From positions 14,384,850-14,448,849 of the forward strand of contig NC_050102.1 in assembly GCF_902167145.1 (NCBI RefSeq): a stretch of 64,000 bases of DNA. Reading direction: 5' to 3'. The position numbers were made by a program, and so were the translations under genes. A model generated the notes under the pieces. It made no database searches. It had not been told where the DNA came from and saw nothing but the letters and a program-made list of their open reading frames with translations. The stretch's first letter is position 1. The number at the start of each line of letters is the position of its first letter. The DNA comes from Zea mays. Lineage: Eukaryota; Streptophyta; Magnoliopsida; Poales; Poaceae. Shown in pieces: positions 44,006 to 56,692 of the stretch.

Positions 44006-44999
44006 CTTGTATGGATAAACAATTATATTTGATTCCATGCATAAATAATAGGTACATTTCATCCTTGTACATGCATAAACGTATCCACTTTTTTTAAAAA
44101 TACACTTACTTGAATAGTTTGTTTTTATATTATGCATATAAATACATAGTTTCTGGTGATATAGTAGAAAAGTATTTAAACCGTCTACCTCTGTCTGTTT
44201 AAAGGTCTAAACAGATTCTATCGTCTGTCACTACTGAACTTTTCTTCACTGAACGTAAAACAAACGCTTGGTAGAAACCAGAGTCATCATTCCGGTATAC
44301 CACGTGGAAGGAATTTTGGAGAAATTAAGAAGGAAGGAAGCCGGATGCGACATGCAACTGTTGATAAGAACCCTTCAGGAGATGACTTCCGATCCCTAAC
44401 TAGATACTCCCTCGATGTTAATTTTTTTTCTTTCAGTTAATTTATATATTAATTATTAGTAAGGTTTTGTCCTCTGAATTATATAGCCCGATTGTTGTTT
44501 CATTGATTACTCAAAAACAAGACCTTAACGATAACAGAAATAAAGGGCAAAAAACAACAACAACAGAAACTAGGAATTTCACACATTATGTAGACATAAT
44601 AAAGTCTGTGGTACCATGCCAAAATTCTGTGAGCTAGCTAGCGTTCATGCAGGAAGAGCCCAAGAGCCAAATTTGCCATCTTTTTTGTGTGTAACTTCTG
44701 TTTTCTGTTGTTATAGAGTAAAAAACATGCGAAGTCATCCTTCCACAGCGTGACTTCCCAGTGATCGGACTTTGACTTTTTGTATAGGCGCGTTCGCTGT
44801 TTACACTTTTCAAGCCATGCGACCGCGAGCGTTTACAGCTCTGCTCACATGTTTTGAACTGTTGGAGATGGAATGCCACGACTAGTTCGGCGCGCTCGTC
44901 ACGCCCCTTGCTGAGCAGGAAAATGTGCGCGGACGCCATGGCCAGTACGCCAGAGCATGACTACCTCGATAATACGATATGCACATTCATTAAAGAAAC

Positions 45000-45080
45000 A
45001 GCTGCTTTGCCGAATGTCTGAGACATTCAGCAAAGCCTGAAAAACACTTGGTGAAGAACCAAATTTCCGATAGTAATGGT
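45000..45080. mobile_element. Decayed terminus of a CACTA-2-like element
   Basis: Contains 'ctttgccgaatgtctgagacattcagcaaag' style inverted motifs and 'ccgatagtaatgg' (compare CACTA-2 'ccggtagtgcatgg'). Only one end is recognisable. Confidence 0.5.
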
Positions 45081-45214
45081 CCGGCAATAGGTTTGAATTC
45101 TTTACTTGATCGATATATGCATACTAGCACTCTTTTGGGATTGTAGAGGATTCTGGAAGAAAGGGATGTCATCAACTCATCATACATTAAAGAATTAATA
45201 TATAGCATAGCATA

Positions 45215-45885
45215 AACTTCTTTTCGTTGGCCTCCAAGAAACCATGGTAGAGGAGTATGATGATCATCTGTTGAAAAAATTAGACCCTACACAAATGATT
45301 ATTTGTGGATGTGGATTGCCTCTAGAGGAAGATCTGGTGGAATATTGATTGGAACAAGGATTGACCTTGTTGATATGTGAGGTTATACACAAGAGGAGCA
45401 TAGGTTACAAATTGACCTTTGGGACAAAAGTTATATTGAATAAATGGAATCTTATTGTTGCCTATAGTCCAAGGAAAAGCTGAATTTTCCGGTTGAACTG
45501 TCCTCCTTTTGTGAGAAAAATAAAGAGCCTCTCATTATTGGGGTGACTTTAACATCATCAGATTCTCGCAAGAAAAAAAACTACAGGTATCGACAAGTAT
45601 ACTGATCTCTTTAATGATCTGATTCAGGAATACGAGTTGATTGAGATACATATGAGTGGAGGAGGTTTTACTTGGTCAAACAATCATAAAAACACAACTC
45701 TGGTGAAACTTGACAGAGTCTTTATGGATAAGAAATGGGAGAATATCTTCCCACTTGTCAAGATTAAGAAATTTCCTAGGGGCGATGTCAAATCATAATC
45801 CCTTGATTCTGGACACCAATAATGTTGATTTTGTGCCAAAACTTCCTACATTTAAGTTTGAAAATGGTTGGTTGACAGATACTCA
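45215..45885 (+). pseudogene. LINE (L1-type) endonuclease remnant
   Basis: Broken frames spell the plant L1 endonuclease: a VGLQET-like start near 45225, a GDFNIIRFSQEKN-like block near 45540, EYELIEIHMSGGGFTWSNN at about 45630, LDRVFMDKKWENIFPL at about 45705, and HNPLILDT at about 45798. Several frameshifts and stops. The endonuclease would nick target DNA for target-primed reverse transcription; no RT domain is present here. Confidence 0.75.
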
Positions 45886-46109
45886 CCTAGAGAGGATGAA
45901 TAGGGGATGTCTGAAAAATCACAACTTAAAAACAAACTTGATCTAAATTAGATGTTAGCGCAAGATATAGATCAGATTAAAGCGAGAAGGAACAATGTTC
46001 TTGCACTTAATTGCTCTCTTATAATGCAGAATTATAACTAGAGCAATAACACAAGTGAAGATCAAGAACTTAGAATAAGAGAGAAAGAATAAATCGCAAT
46101 AGAGCAAGC
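45886..46109 (-). mobile_element. copia LTR fragment cut by gypsy C
   Basis: 'cacctagagaggatgaatagggg' and the following 'ctgaaaaatcacaacttaaa' resemble the start of the copia A LTR as read on the + strand. It runs to the gypsy C border, and the rest should lie beyond gypsy C, outside the window. Confidence 0.55.
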
Positions 46110-49100
46110 ACACATGTAATACCCAATTTGTAAGAGATAATATAAAAGGAGAAAAATATTTTCCTTTATTTATATGTGTGTTGTATCTACTTACCATCAC
46201 ATGTGAACACCATATTTAAAAAACCAATAATTAATAAAAGATATGCCACTAAATTATGCATCATGCTGGACTTTATTTTGTGTGTATTTTGTTACAATAT
46301 AAAAATGTGACAAGAAATATATTAAAGTCAAAAAAGGGAAATTTAGAATCTAAAAGAAATTCTAGAATTTAGAAAAGGGAAGAAAATAAATATTATGTGG
46401 ATAAAAATAAGTAAATAAAAATATATTATTCCTACACTAGAGTTTGAATTGGTATAATTGACTCAAAGGTGAAACTCATATTCAAATTCAAATTTGGATT
46501 CAAAAGAATTTAGAATAAAAGAAAACAGAAAATAAAACATAAAAGAAAAAGAAAAACAAAAGGAGAACTTACCTGGGCTTCGGAACTCATTTCGGCCCAC
46601 CTGAAGAAGCCACTCGCGCGGCCCAAACCTTGTTCTATCGCGCGCACGACCGACTGCCATGCGGGGCCCGACTGTCAGTCTCGCACACCCGTCGCAGGCG
46701 CGGGATGTCTTTCGCTGGTGAACCTGGCCCGCATGTCAGCTACTTGGGCGCCATCGCACGCTCGCTGTCACACGGGGCCCACGCACCAGCCGCAAGACCC
46801 GCTCGCCTCCATCTCGCCCACCTCACGCATATGGCGGAGTGCCACAACGGCGGATCCGCGATTCCCGATCTCGGCTGATCCCGCAAGCCACGTTCGCGTC
46901 CATAAATAGCTTCTTCGTTCCCTGAGTCAATCCTCGCGCGAGTTCACCGGAGCCGAGTTGTGCGCGAGTGAGGAATTAGAGACCCGATACCCAGATAACC
47001 CACGCCGCCACGATTACCTTCCCTCGTCATCGTCCAGTGCCGCGAATTGACTCGAAGACCTTCTCCGGGTTGCTGAGAAGGAGACCGAGCCATTTGCGGA
47101 CCGAATCGGCGAGCAGGGCGGCATCAATTCGTCATCGGCGTGCGTGGATTGCGCGACGCCGTGGGCACAGACCTCTTCGCCCTCGCGACTAGTGAGTACC
47201 CTGTGCCAAGTTCAGTAGTTTCCGGTGATCGCGTAGCACTCCGTGGAGTTGAGATTAGTGCACTAGGGCGCGCATACCAGAAATCCGGCGATGGCACCGC
47301 CGCGGTTCGGAGTACGCCGCCGTGGGGTGGCCATCGGCAGAGGGGTTTGAGCTCGTGGCCGTTGATCTTCTACGCAACGGTCGAGATCAGACAGTCGCGC
47401 ACCCGGTCGCGCAATTGAATCGTGACCATAGATCTACGATCCCTCGGCTCGGATGAGATCTGGCTTCATTAAACGGGGACCGCAGATCTCCAATCCAACG
47501 GGCTACGTAGTGTACTGGTTCGTCGCGGTTTAGATCTAATCCTATGCGTCGATCTCTAATCTAACAGCTGAGAACTCAGGATACCCCTTCGGTCGAGTAA
47601 TTTATAAAAGAGACCATGGGTTCTCCCTGATTAAACTCGCAGTCCAGTGTATTGTGTTATGAGTCTCAGAAATTTTTGTAGAATAACCCCTGCCTTCTCT
47701 GGTATTTGATGCCCAGTCCAGAGAAATAGGAAACCTAAGAAAAATCAATTAGAAAATGATTTCTAGTATTAAATTAATTACAGAAACTTGTTTAAACCCT
47801 AGAAAATTCATATGAACTCCAAATTGATCCATTCCAATTCCTATAATTTTGTAATATTATTGTTCATCACCTAGAGTCTCTGTTTTGACATGAAAATAGT
47901 AAGAAAATTAATTTCTCAGTTAATCATATATCAAGCACATAAAAACCTTTGGAAATTTATAACTTAAAATCTATAAATCCAAAATTAATGGTTCATGTTC
48001 CTATGATCTTATTTTAATGTGTAGATTATTATTATGTATTTTTTACAAGTTTGGTGTGATGTTAATTTCTCCTTTATAATGTGCTTATTTGTATTGTGGC
48101 GAGTAGAGGAGCCAGTGGCTGAGGATCCCGGTGCCCAGCAGATAGAAGTTGCTGAGCAGGAGCTCATTGAAGGCAAGTTGTGCCCTTGACCACTTTTTAC
48201 CCAATAATGTTCTTTAATATCACTTATTCATGCATAGGTTTAATTTTGATAGGACCCAATAGGTCACCCTAGTCTGTTTATCCTTTTTATCTTATTTACC
48301 CTTGAATCATTTGGGTAGTTGTTCTATTGTTGTACATGGTTTTTGGGTTAATATTTTATTATATCCATGTTCCAATTATTCTATTATTTTATTTATGTTC
48401 ATGTCAAGATCATCATTATCTTTAATTGGAACATGGAGCTTAACTTGAGAAACACGTGCCACCACAAGGGTGGAATGGGACGCCCTTGGCTGACTAATTA
48501 GGAAAGCTAGTGGAAGACTACCTTACCCGAAAGGGGCAAGGGCAGTAGGGGAGTTGCATGCAGGGAGGTTCTCGGGTTGATTTTGCTGCGATGGCGGTCA
48601 GACGGGGGATTCTTGCAAGTGCTCTTCGCATAAACTGTAACGAGTTTTCAAAAGCTAGTGGAACTTTGTAAAGGCCTCGTAGTGGATCCCTAGCCATTCA
48701 CTTCAGTAGTGTCTAAGGGCCTTGCAAACCCTGGAGACATGGGATACACGACTTGTGGGTACAGGGTACAACCTCTACAGAGTGTAAAACTGGTATACTA
48801 GTCGAGCTCACGGTCATGAGCAGCTCAGGACTCTCGCATGATTAATTTATGGAACTTAAATTCAATTTGTCATTTGCGTTGCATGGGATTATTATTAATT
48901 TTGTTCTATTATTTTTATTATGGTTTGGTATTCACTTACATTTAGTAACTGCTAATAAAATTTGACCAACTTATTAAAAGTAATGCTCAGATTTAACCCC
49001 TATTGTTGATCAACCTCACACACACTACACCAAAATAAGAAACTTCCGAGAGGCAAATAACTTCCTACGGTTTCTTTTTAAAACCGTAGGAAATTACTAA

Positions 49101-49339
49101 TTTCCGAGCGGCAACTAGTGCCTCTCGGAAGTTAAGTTAACTTCCGACGGTTGGTCTATCGCCTCTCGGAAGGTTAGTTAACTTCCGAGAGGCCGTCGGA
49201 AGTTAAGTTAACTTCCGACGGTTGGTCTATCACCTCTCGGAAGTTACCTATGCAGGCGTTGACCGATCCGGGTATGCCTTAACTTCCGACGGTTTTGCAC
49301 TGTGCCTCTCGGAAGTTAGCAATTTTAAGCTAACGGCGC

Positions 49340-49985
49340 GCGCCCGTCTCTGTCCGTCTCACATTTTGCAGCGCCCGCTCGCCGTCTCCGCGCGCCACCG
49401 CCGCCTGCTCGCCCGCGTGCGCCACCGCCGCCGCCGCCTGCCGTCTCCGCGCGCCACCGCCGCCTGCTACGTCGTCTCCGCGCGCCACCGCCGCCTGCTC
49501 GCCCGCCTGCTCGCCGGAACGCGCCGCCGCCGCCTGCCGTCTCCGCGCGCCACCGCTGCCTGCTACGCCGTCTCCGCGCGCCACCGCCGCCTGCTCGCCC
49601 CCGCGTGCCACCGCCGCCTGCTCGCCCGCCTGCTCGCCGGAACGCGCCGCCACGCTCGCCCGGCCTACCCTCCGCGCGTTCCGGCGCCTCCACCACCGCC
49701 TGCTCGCTCCACCCGCCCGCCTGCTCGCTAAACCGCCGCCCGGTCGCCGCGCGCCCGCCGGCGAGCTCCACCGCCGCCCGCTCGCAGTGCGCCCGCCTGC
49801 TCGGCCGCGCGCCCGCCTGCTCTCCGCGCGCCCGCCTGCTCGGCCGGTGCCCGCTCGCTCCACCGGCGCCTGCTCGTCCGCCGGCGTGCCCGTCTGCTCG
49901 GCCGCCTCCCCGCCGCCGGGTGCTCAGCCGCCCCACATCCCGTCGTCTCCGTTCCGCCCCGCCCGCTACTCGCCCGGCCCGGCTC
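49340..49985 (+). repeat. GC-rich tandem array in the 5' part of CACTA-4
   Basis: Degenerate repeats built from 'cgcgccaccgccgcctgctcgcc'-like blocks of about 20-25 bp. Open in several frames on both strands only because of composition. It is followed by a donor-like cag/gtaact at 50010, so it may be the CpG-rich first exon or leader of the TNP2 unit. Confidence 0.6.
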
Positions 49986-50539
49986 CGCCAGTCACCGTCG
50001 TCGCTTCAGGTAACTACTTCCGATTATTTATATTATATTTTTTATATTAAATATGCTAACTTCCGAGAGTTAACTATTTTTAAACCGTAGAAAGTTATGT
50101 TAATACGGTTAATTAACTTAATAAGCTAGGTGGTGCATGTAATTGAATTATGTTAGTCTCTTGTTTGTTGTGTGTTAGTAATATTTTTGCAAATTCCGGA
50201 TAGGCACGAGTCACATGATATATACACATATGACTCGTATTGGTCCGAAAATGTCCCTTTTTGGACAGCCTGTTAGTGGATGATAGAGCTATGGATTTAT
50301 GACGATGACGGGTCCGAACGAGATTTCGGTGACATAACCCTGTTGTTCTCTATTACACCATTTATGGGCATGTAAATGGAGAACAACGGGGTTATGCTGC
50401 TGAAATTTCGTTCGGACTCGTTGCTCGTCATAAATCATTGCTCTATCGGTCACTCATGGGTGGGTTTAGGAACTATCTTTTTCTATAGATGTAGTGACAC
50501 GATCGATATGTGTTTAGTACCAGAAAAAATTTATGAATC

Positions 50540-53500
50540 ATGTGTTCTACTATTTTAGAATCAAATACGGTGGGCGAGGACCGTCGATGGATGTATGAAG
50601 GTTGGCGTATGAATGATCCCTCAGCAGATTGGATAAGAAAGACAGAGGATTTTATTGATCGTGCTTTTGCTATATCAAGAACCGGCACGGATGTGCGTTG
50701 TCCATGTAGTATGTGTCGGATTTGTAGATGTCAAGACAAGAGAACTCTGTCGGGGCACCTTTGCAAATATGGCTACATGCCTAACTATGAAGTATGGGTG
50801 TATCACGGCGAGGACTTTCCCCGTGAAAATTTGCCGGAAGCCAACAACACTGACGACGTGGAGTACGATAGAATGGACGAGATGCTTGAAGATTTAAGGG
50901 AGGATCCTGATTTGGTGTTTCCACCAAATCATGAGGAGCCGCCTCCTCCAGAGGTTAAAAAGTTCTTCGACCTCCTTAAGGCTGCAGAAGAGCCATTGCA
51001 CGAACACACAACAGTTTCAGTCCTCGCTTTCGTGACTTGACTTATGGCTATCAAGTCGAAGTTCGTGTTCTCGAACAATTGTTACAACGAGCTCTTGAAC
51101 TTAATCAGTGAAGTGTTTCCACCAAATCACAAGATGCCGAAAGACGTGTATCAGTGCAGGAAACTGCTCTCTGGTCTAGGTATGGACTATCAGAAAATCG
51201 ATGTCTGTCCAGATAATTGTATGCTGTTCTGGAAGGATCATGAGAATGATAGTAAGTGTCTAAAGTGTGGCAAGTCGAGATATGTAGAGGTAAAAAACGA
51301 TGATGGTGAAATGGTCATATCAACTGTAGCCCAAAAGCAACTTCGTTATATGCCTCTTGCGCCTCGTGTTAAGCGTTTGTTTCTTTCGAGGAACACAGCT
51401 AGGCACATGAGATGGCATAAAGAACGTGAACGAGGGGACACTCATGTGATGACGCACCCGTCTGACAGTGATGCGTGGAAGGCTCTAGATGACTTTGATC
51501 CAGAATTTGCTAGTGAAGCGAGAAATATTCGAATTGGGTTTGCGACAGATGGTTTCACACCTTTCAATACGAACGCAGCATCATATTCTTGTTGGCCTGT
51601 TTTTGTTATTCCATACAACCTTCCACCTCATCTGTGCATGAAATATGATTACATGTTTCTTTCCCTAATTATTCCTAGTCCAGACCATCCTGGGAAAGGG
51701 CTTAATGTGATGATGCAACCCTTGATCGATGATCTCAAAAAGTTATGGAAAGGAGTCGAAGCATACAATTGCTACAAAAACGAGAAATTCACACTTCGAG
51801 TTGCATATTTGTGGTCCATTCATGATTTCATGGCATACAGTTTATTTGCTGGATGGAGCTGCCATGGAACTCTGACATGTCCAATATGTGGTAAGGATAC
51901 AGATTGTTTCCGCCTTGAGTTTGGAGGGAAGATCTGTTACTTTGACTGCCACAGATGCTTCTTGCCCCAAAAACGCCTGTATAGGTTCGAGGTTAACACC
52001 TTTAAGAAGGGCACTATCGTGACAAAGGGACCGCCCAGGCGTCTTAGCGGAATAGAGATTGAGGCTATGCTTAATAATTTGAAAGAGAATGAAAGTGGTG
52101 ATGGATACATAGGTTTTGGAACCGAGCATAACTGGACACATAAATGTGGTTTATGGGAACTACCTTATGTTAAGGCATTGATTCTGATGCATAACATTGA
52201 CGTCATGCATCAGGAACGTAATGTTGGTGAAAGCATTCTAAGTACCTGCATGAATCTAGGTGACAAAACAAAAGACAATATAAAGGCCAGAAAGGACTTA
52301 GCAAAACTTTGTAACCGACCAACCCAGGAACTCGACGAAAATGGAAAAAGCCACGTGCTCAATTTTGTCTAAAACCTAAACATAAGAAAGAAGTAATGGA
52401 ATGGTTGAAAAATTTGAAATTCCCAGATGGTTATGCGGCCGGGTTTAGGAGAGCTGTGAACTTAAAGACAAATAAAATAACTGGATTGAAGAGCCATGAT
52501 TATCATATAATGATGGAAAGGCTCCTCCCTGTAATGTTCCGAGGGTACTTGAAAGTCAGTATCTGGCAGACTTTATCTGAGTTAAGCTACTTTTATAGGC
52601 AACTTTGTGCTAAAGAAATAAACAAAGATGTGATGGAGAAGTTGGAGACAGAAATTCCTATCCTTATATGCAAGTTGGAAAAAATATTCCCCCCAGGATT
52701 CTTCAATCCAATGCAACATCTACTTGTCCACCTTCCATATGAAGCTAAGGTTGGTGGTCCTGTGCAATACAGGTGGATGTACCATATTGAAAGGGCATTA
52801 AAGAAGCTTAGTTCAATGGTTGGTAACAAAGGAAGAGTTGAAGGGTGTATAGCTGAAGAATTCAAATATAAAGAGGTAGCAGCCTTCACGAGTGTATACT
52901 TTGCAGACGAGCACAATATCAATGCCCCTACATTGAGGTATCATGATGACAAAGTAGGGACCCGCAGCAATCTCCAAATTTTTGAGATTGAGGGCAAGAC
53001 TGTTGGGGCATCCACAGAATATCATCCTGAGCGCGAAGAAAAGTTGGACGCTTTGCTCTATATGTATGAAAATATGGATGAAATGACTCAATATTTCAAG
53101 TAAGATGACTACATATTTCATTTTGTTTACTTGTAGTAATCGTGTTCCGCACCTCATTTGTTTACTTGTTGTAACAGAGAATTCCAATCGCATCTTAATG
53201 AGAAATTGTCCTCGAGGCAGTATGAAAACGCGCTTCGAGGAAGACATGGGAAGCCCAATTTCATTAATTGGTTTCGAAATTATGTAAATAACCTAACACT
53301 CTTGTTCTACTTTATATATTTTGTTTTAGAAATCTAATTTCACCATCTGATTGGCAGTGTGACAAAATTCCAAATTTAGACGAGGACTTGCTTCAGATGT
53401 CTTACGCAATCGTAAAAGTCAGAAGCTACGGTCGTTACGACATTAAGGGGTTTCATTTTTGTTCGACCAAATTTGAATGTACTCGTCCATTTGCGGCGAC

Positions 53501-54041
53501 AAAAAATACTGGAGTTGTATGCAGGGCAGTCGATGATCGTGGAAGAGAGATGAATTATTATGGAGTTATTAATGACATACTCGAGTACGACTTTGTCGGG
53601 AGCAAAAATCTTAAGGTGGTGTTTTTCAAGTGTGATTGGTTTGATCCCAATCAAGGGACTGTAGAAAACCAATTTGGCATGGTAGAAGTCAAACATGAGC
53701 TCAAAACAAGTGCATGTAGCAAATTTGTTCTTGCTCACCAAGTTGACCAGGTGTACTACATACCGTATCCATCTATAAAGCTGGAAGCCACATGGGTAGT
53801 GTACAAAGTGAATCCTCGTGAACAGTTACACACCAGGGGTGAATGGTTCGAGGCGGAAGTTGAAGAAATTTACCAAGAAGATGAACTTCCGACCAATTTT
53901 AATATAGATACTGAGGTTTTGCCAGAATCATTAGTGGGAGATCCTGAAGATGTAGTAAGCCCCAAAAAACGGAAACGGAAGTCAAAGAAGAAAACATCGA
54001 ATCGAAGAAAACAATTTGATCCTGATTTTGAATACGACTAA
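50540..54041 (+). pseudogene. CACTA-4 TNP2-type transposase gene, broken
   Basis: The transposase-associated domain starts near 50573 (DRRWMYEGWRM, CPCSMC, HLCKYGYMPNYEVWVYHGE). An in-frame TGA at 51038-51040 follows. The TNP2 core continues in frame: IGFATDGFTPFN (catalytic Asp region), GWSCHGTLTCPICG, LILMHNIDVMHQERNV, to a one-base frameshift near 52350. It then resumes with WLKNLKFPDGYAAGFRRAVN to 53099. Likely introns are 53100-53177 and 53284-53357 (GT-AG), with the last exon 53358-54041 (DUF4216-like region, then the basic tail KKRKRKSKKK, a possible nuclear signal). The upstream start is uncertain because an acceptor-like TTTTAG lies just before the domain. The protein would cut the element ends. 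Confidence 0.85.
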
Positions 54042-54165
54042 AAAGTAATTATATATTTATTGTTCATTTCAATACATTATGTTCATTTACATTATGTTCA
54101 TTTCAATACATTATGTTCATTTACATTATTCTCAATTACTAATTTGATTTTGTTTTAATAACAGG

Positions 54166-56692
54166 ATGTCTAAAAAGGTCAAGCAGCTCGCTAAGGGACT
54201 AGCGCGAAGAGCCTCCATTTTTGGTAGAAAGGAGGACTTAGTGTTCCAGGGCACTAGTTCAAGCTCGAGCAGGCGTAGAGCTTTGTTGGAGCATGTTCCA
54301 GAGTTGCAGGGTCAGGCAGTCGGCGTACAGAGGAATGAGGTAACCAATATATTTGTTTTGTAATGTAATATTTGTATGGGTTCGAATAACTAAATTATTA
54401 ATTTTGATCTATAGGATGAGCCTAAAGATGAGGAAGAGACAGAGGAGTGGAGACAAGTGAAAGATGAGGAAGAGACAGGGTGGGGTGAATGGCCCAATGA
54501 TGGAGGGTCGGGAGTTGGGGGAGCTAGTGGGTCAAGGGAAGGAGAAGCTGGTGTTTCAGGTGGAGGTTCTGGAAGCGGGGGAGTTGGAGGGTCTTCACGG
54601 GTCCGGAAGCCGCGGAAGACTAGTTGGGTCCCCCCTCCTAAAGAACCAGTTAACAAGGTTGAGATAATCCCGAGTGGAGATGGGTAAGAGCATATTTGCT
54701 TTGTTCTTATGTCTTACACATTGATGATAAATAATTTTTTTTGAATTTGACAATTGTGCTTGTGTTGTTAGGGCTTGGCTGGATAGTAGTTTCACCGGCA
54801 AAGATCGTGTAAGGCAAGTAAATAAAGTGTTGGGCAATATCTGTCGTATGAGATGGCCTGGATTGGTGATTGAGAATGGTATTGAGGTCCCTGTCACAAG
54901 ATGGGATCAATACGGCCTTGCGGTTAACGCGCAACATGGGAATGCGCAAGGTGCAGTTTGGCACGACTTCTGGGTATGTTTATCTATCTTCTTGCGAAGT
55001 TATCAGCTCAATGATTGATTCATATTATGGATTCTTGACTATGTTTCTTTTTCAGAAATATTATAAGTTGCCTGATGGAGATACTCATACCGAGCATGCA
55101 CACTCCGTGTTCCATAAGAACGCGGCAGATGTTGTTGCGGATATGATGTACTATGTTCGAATCCAGGTGATTAATCAAGCTATGTTGAGTAGTGAAGGAC
55201 GACGAGCAACCAGTAAGAGCGAGGCGTCACAATATGGACTTTCTATGACTGAGCAAGATTTTCTTCAGGTAATCGATGTTTTTGCTTATGTTGGAAAAAA
55301 TTGATGTTTTTGCATATGATGTACTGTGTTCCTTGTATATGTTACAGTTACTTATAAATGAATTGTGTTTCCATAGCATTCGATTCCATGGATAGCCGCC
55401 AATGATGCTGCTTGGCGTGCCTTATGCCGTTATTGGGCTTCGGATAATTTCAAGGCAAAGTCTATACGACAAAGTTCCAATCGTGGAATCGAGTCGTATC
55501 ACAAGTATGGAGGTGATGATCACTTTTGTTTGGCAAAACGAATGGTAAGTACAGGAAACTAGCAGTGGTGTAGTTTTGTTGATTGTATATGACTTGATGT
55601 CATTTCTGATTATAATGTTTGTCAAATGTACGTACAGGAAGCTAGCAGTGGTGTAGTGCCTAGTGATGTTCAAATATACCTGAGGGGGCACAGAGGACCT
55701 GATCCTGCAAATCCAGATGTGTTGTGTAGCCAAAAGGCAACAGATCGTCTGGTGAGTGTTTTGAAATGCTTGGTAGATTTTGTTCATATGAATTTATGTA
55801 TGTGCCCAGTGATGTAAGATTGCATTGTTCTTTTGTATGGAGGCTGCATATGCTGAGGCGATGTCTAGTCAGCACGGATCGGACTATGATTGGAGGACCG
55901 CACCTATTGATCCTCAGGCTGTGTATGCAAGTGGTGGAAAACCCCATGGAAGGTGTGGACTCTACATACCTTATCTTATTTCATCGGTTTAAGTACAATA
56001 GATTATTTTTGAATCTGTCGTGATGTTACTTGTTTGAAGGTACTCGATTTTCGATAACGTCATCGACTCGAGCCAGGTGACGGTTCAGAGGGGAGGTTCG
56101 TCGAGGTCTGCTGCTCGTAGCTCCCGTCGCTCTACTCAGGATACTGCAGAAGTTGAGCAACTACGAGAAGAGCTTAGGCAACATCAGGAGCGGCAAAGGG
56201 TTCAGGAGGAATACTTGAGGCAGCATGCTGCTCAACAAGAATACTATGCTACTCAGTTTCAACAACAGCAAGCACTGATACAAGTAAGTTCAAAAAGATC
56301 ATTCATTTTAAGTTATGTATTGATTTGAAACACTGACATTAATGTGTTCGGAAATTTGGTAGCAACTAGCACAAGCCCAAGGGATACAATTTCCGATGGC
56401 CCCCCCACCTCCACCTTCCATACATTTTCCTTGGCCTTCACCTCCACCTCCACCTACCGAACATCAGGTATGCAAATTTATCATAATTTACTTGTTACAT
56501 TACGATGTAACTCCATGAATGTCATTTGTATAGGTATATGAGACTCCTCCAGCTACCTTGCCGGCGCAGCAACAAGATGATGGGTTAGACTTTGTCAATA
56601 CGCTCTTCGCGAGTGGAGGTAGCGAGCATCACTCTTCGATATTTCCTGATGTTGATCGACAGTACTGGGCTTCCATTCGATGTGTTTTGTGA
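54166..56692 (+). CDS. CACTA-4 second gene, plant transposase (Ptta/En-Spm, Transposase_24-like), 10 exons
   Basis: Exons: 54166-54339, 54415-54683, 54772-54973, 55056-55268, 55377-55544, 55638-55751, 55843-55952, 56040-56283, 56363-56467, 56534-56692. All have GT-AG borders and phases fit, giving 585 codons plus TGA. An acceptor-like CAG sits 1 nt before the ATG, suggesting a 5' UTR intron. The protein has a basic N-terminus, an Asp/Glu then Gly/Ser-rich linker with RKPRKTSWVPPPK, a conserved middle (RMRWPGLVIENG, then AWRALCRYWASDNFKAKS, GSRGIESYHKYGG-like SNRGIESYHKYGG), a coiled coil (VEQLREELRQHQERQRVQEE) and a Pro-rich C-terminus. Such proteins are thought to bind subterminal repeats, like TnpA; that role is inferred. 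The exon 7 acceptor (tatggag) is weak. Confidence 0.8.

Larger units (their letters stand above)
43301..45214. other. Intergenic AT-rich sequence
   Basis: No gene seen. Contains the MITE at 43775-44005 and a decayed CACTA-2-like end at 45000-45080, annotated separately. Around 44402-44460 a 'tactccctcgatgttaa' block may be half of a Stowaway element. Confidence 0.4.

Noticed and set aside
49222..50090. Long ORFs in the CACTA-4 GC-rich region
   Set aside because: Tandem-repeat composition opens all frames; no domain.
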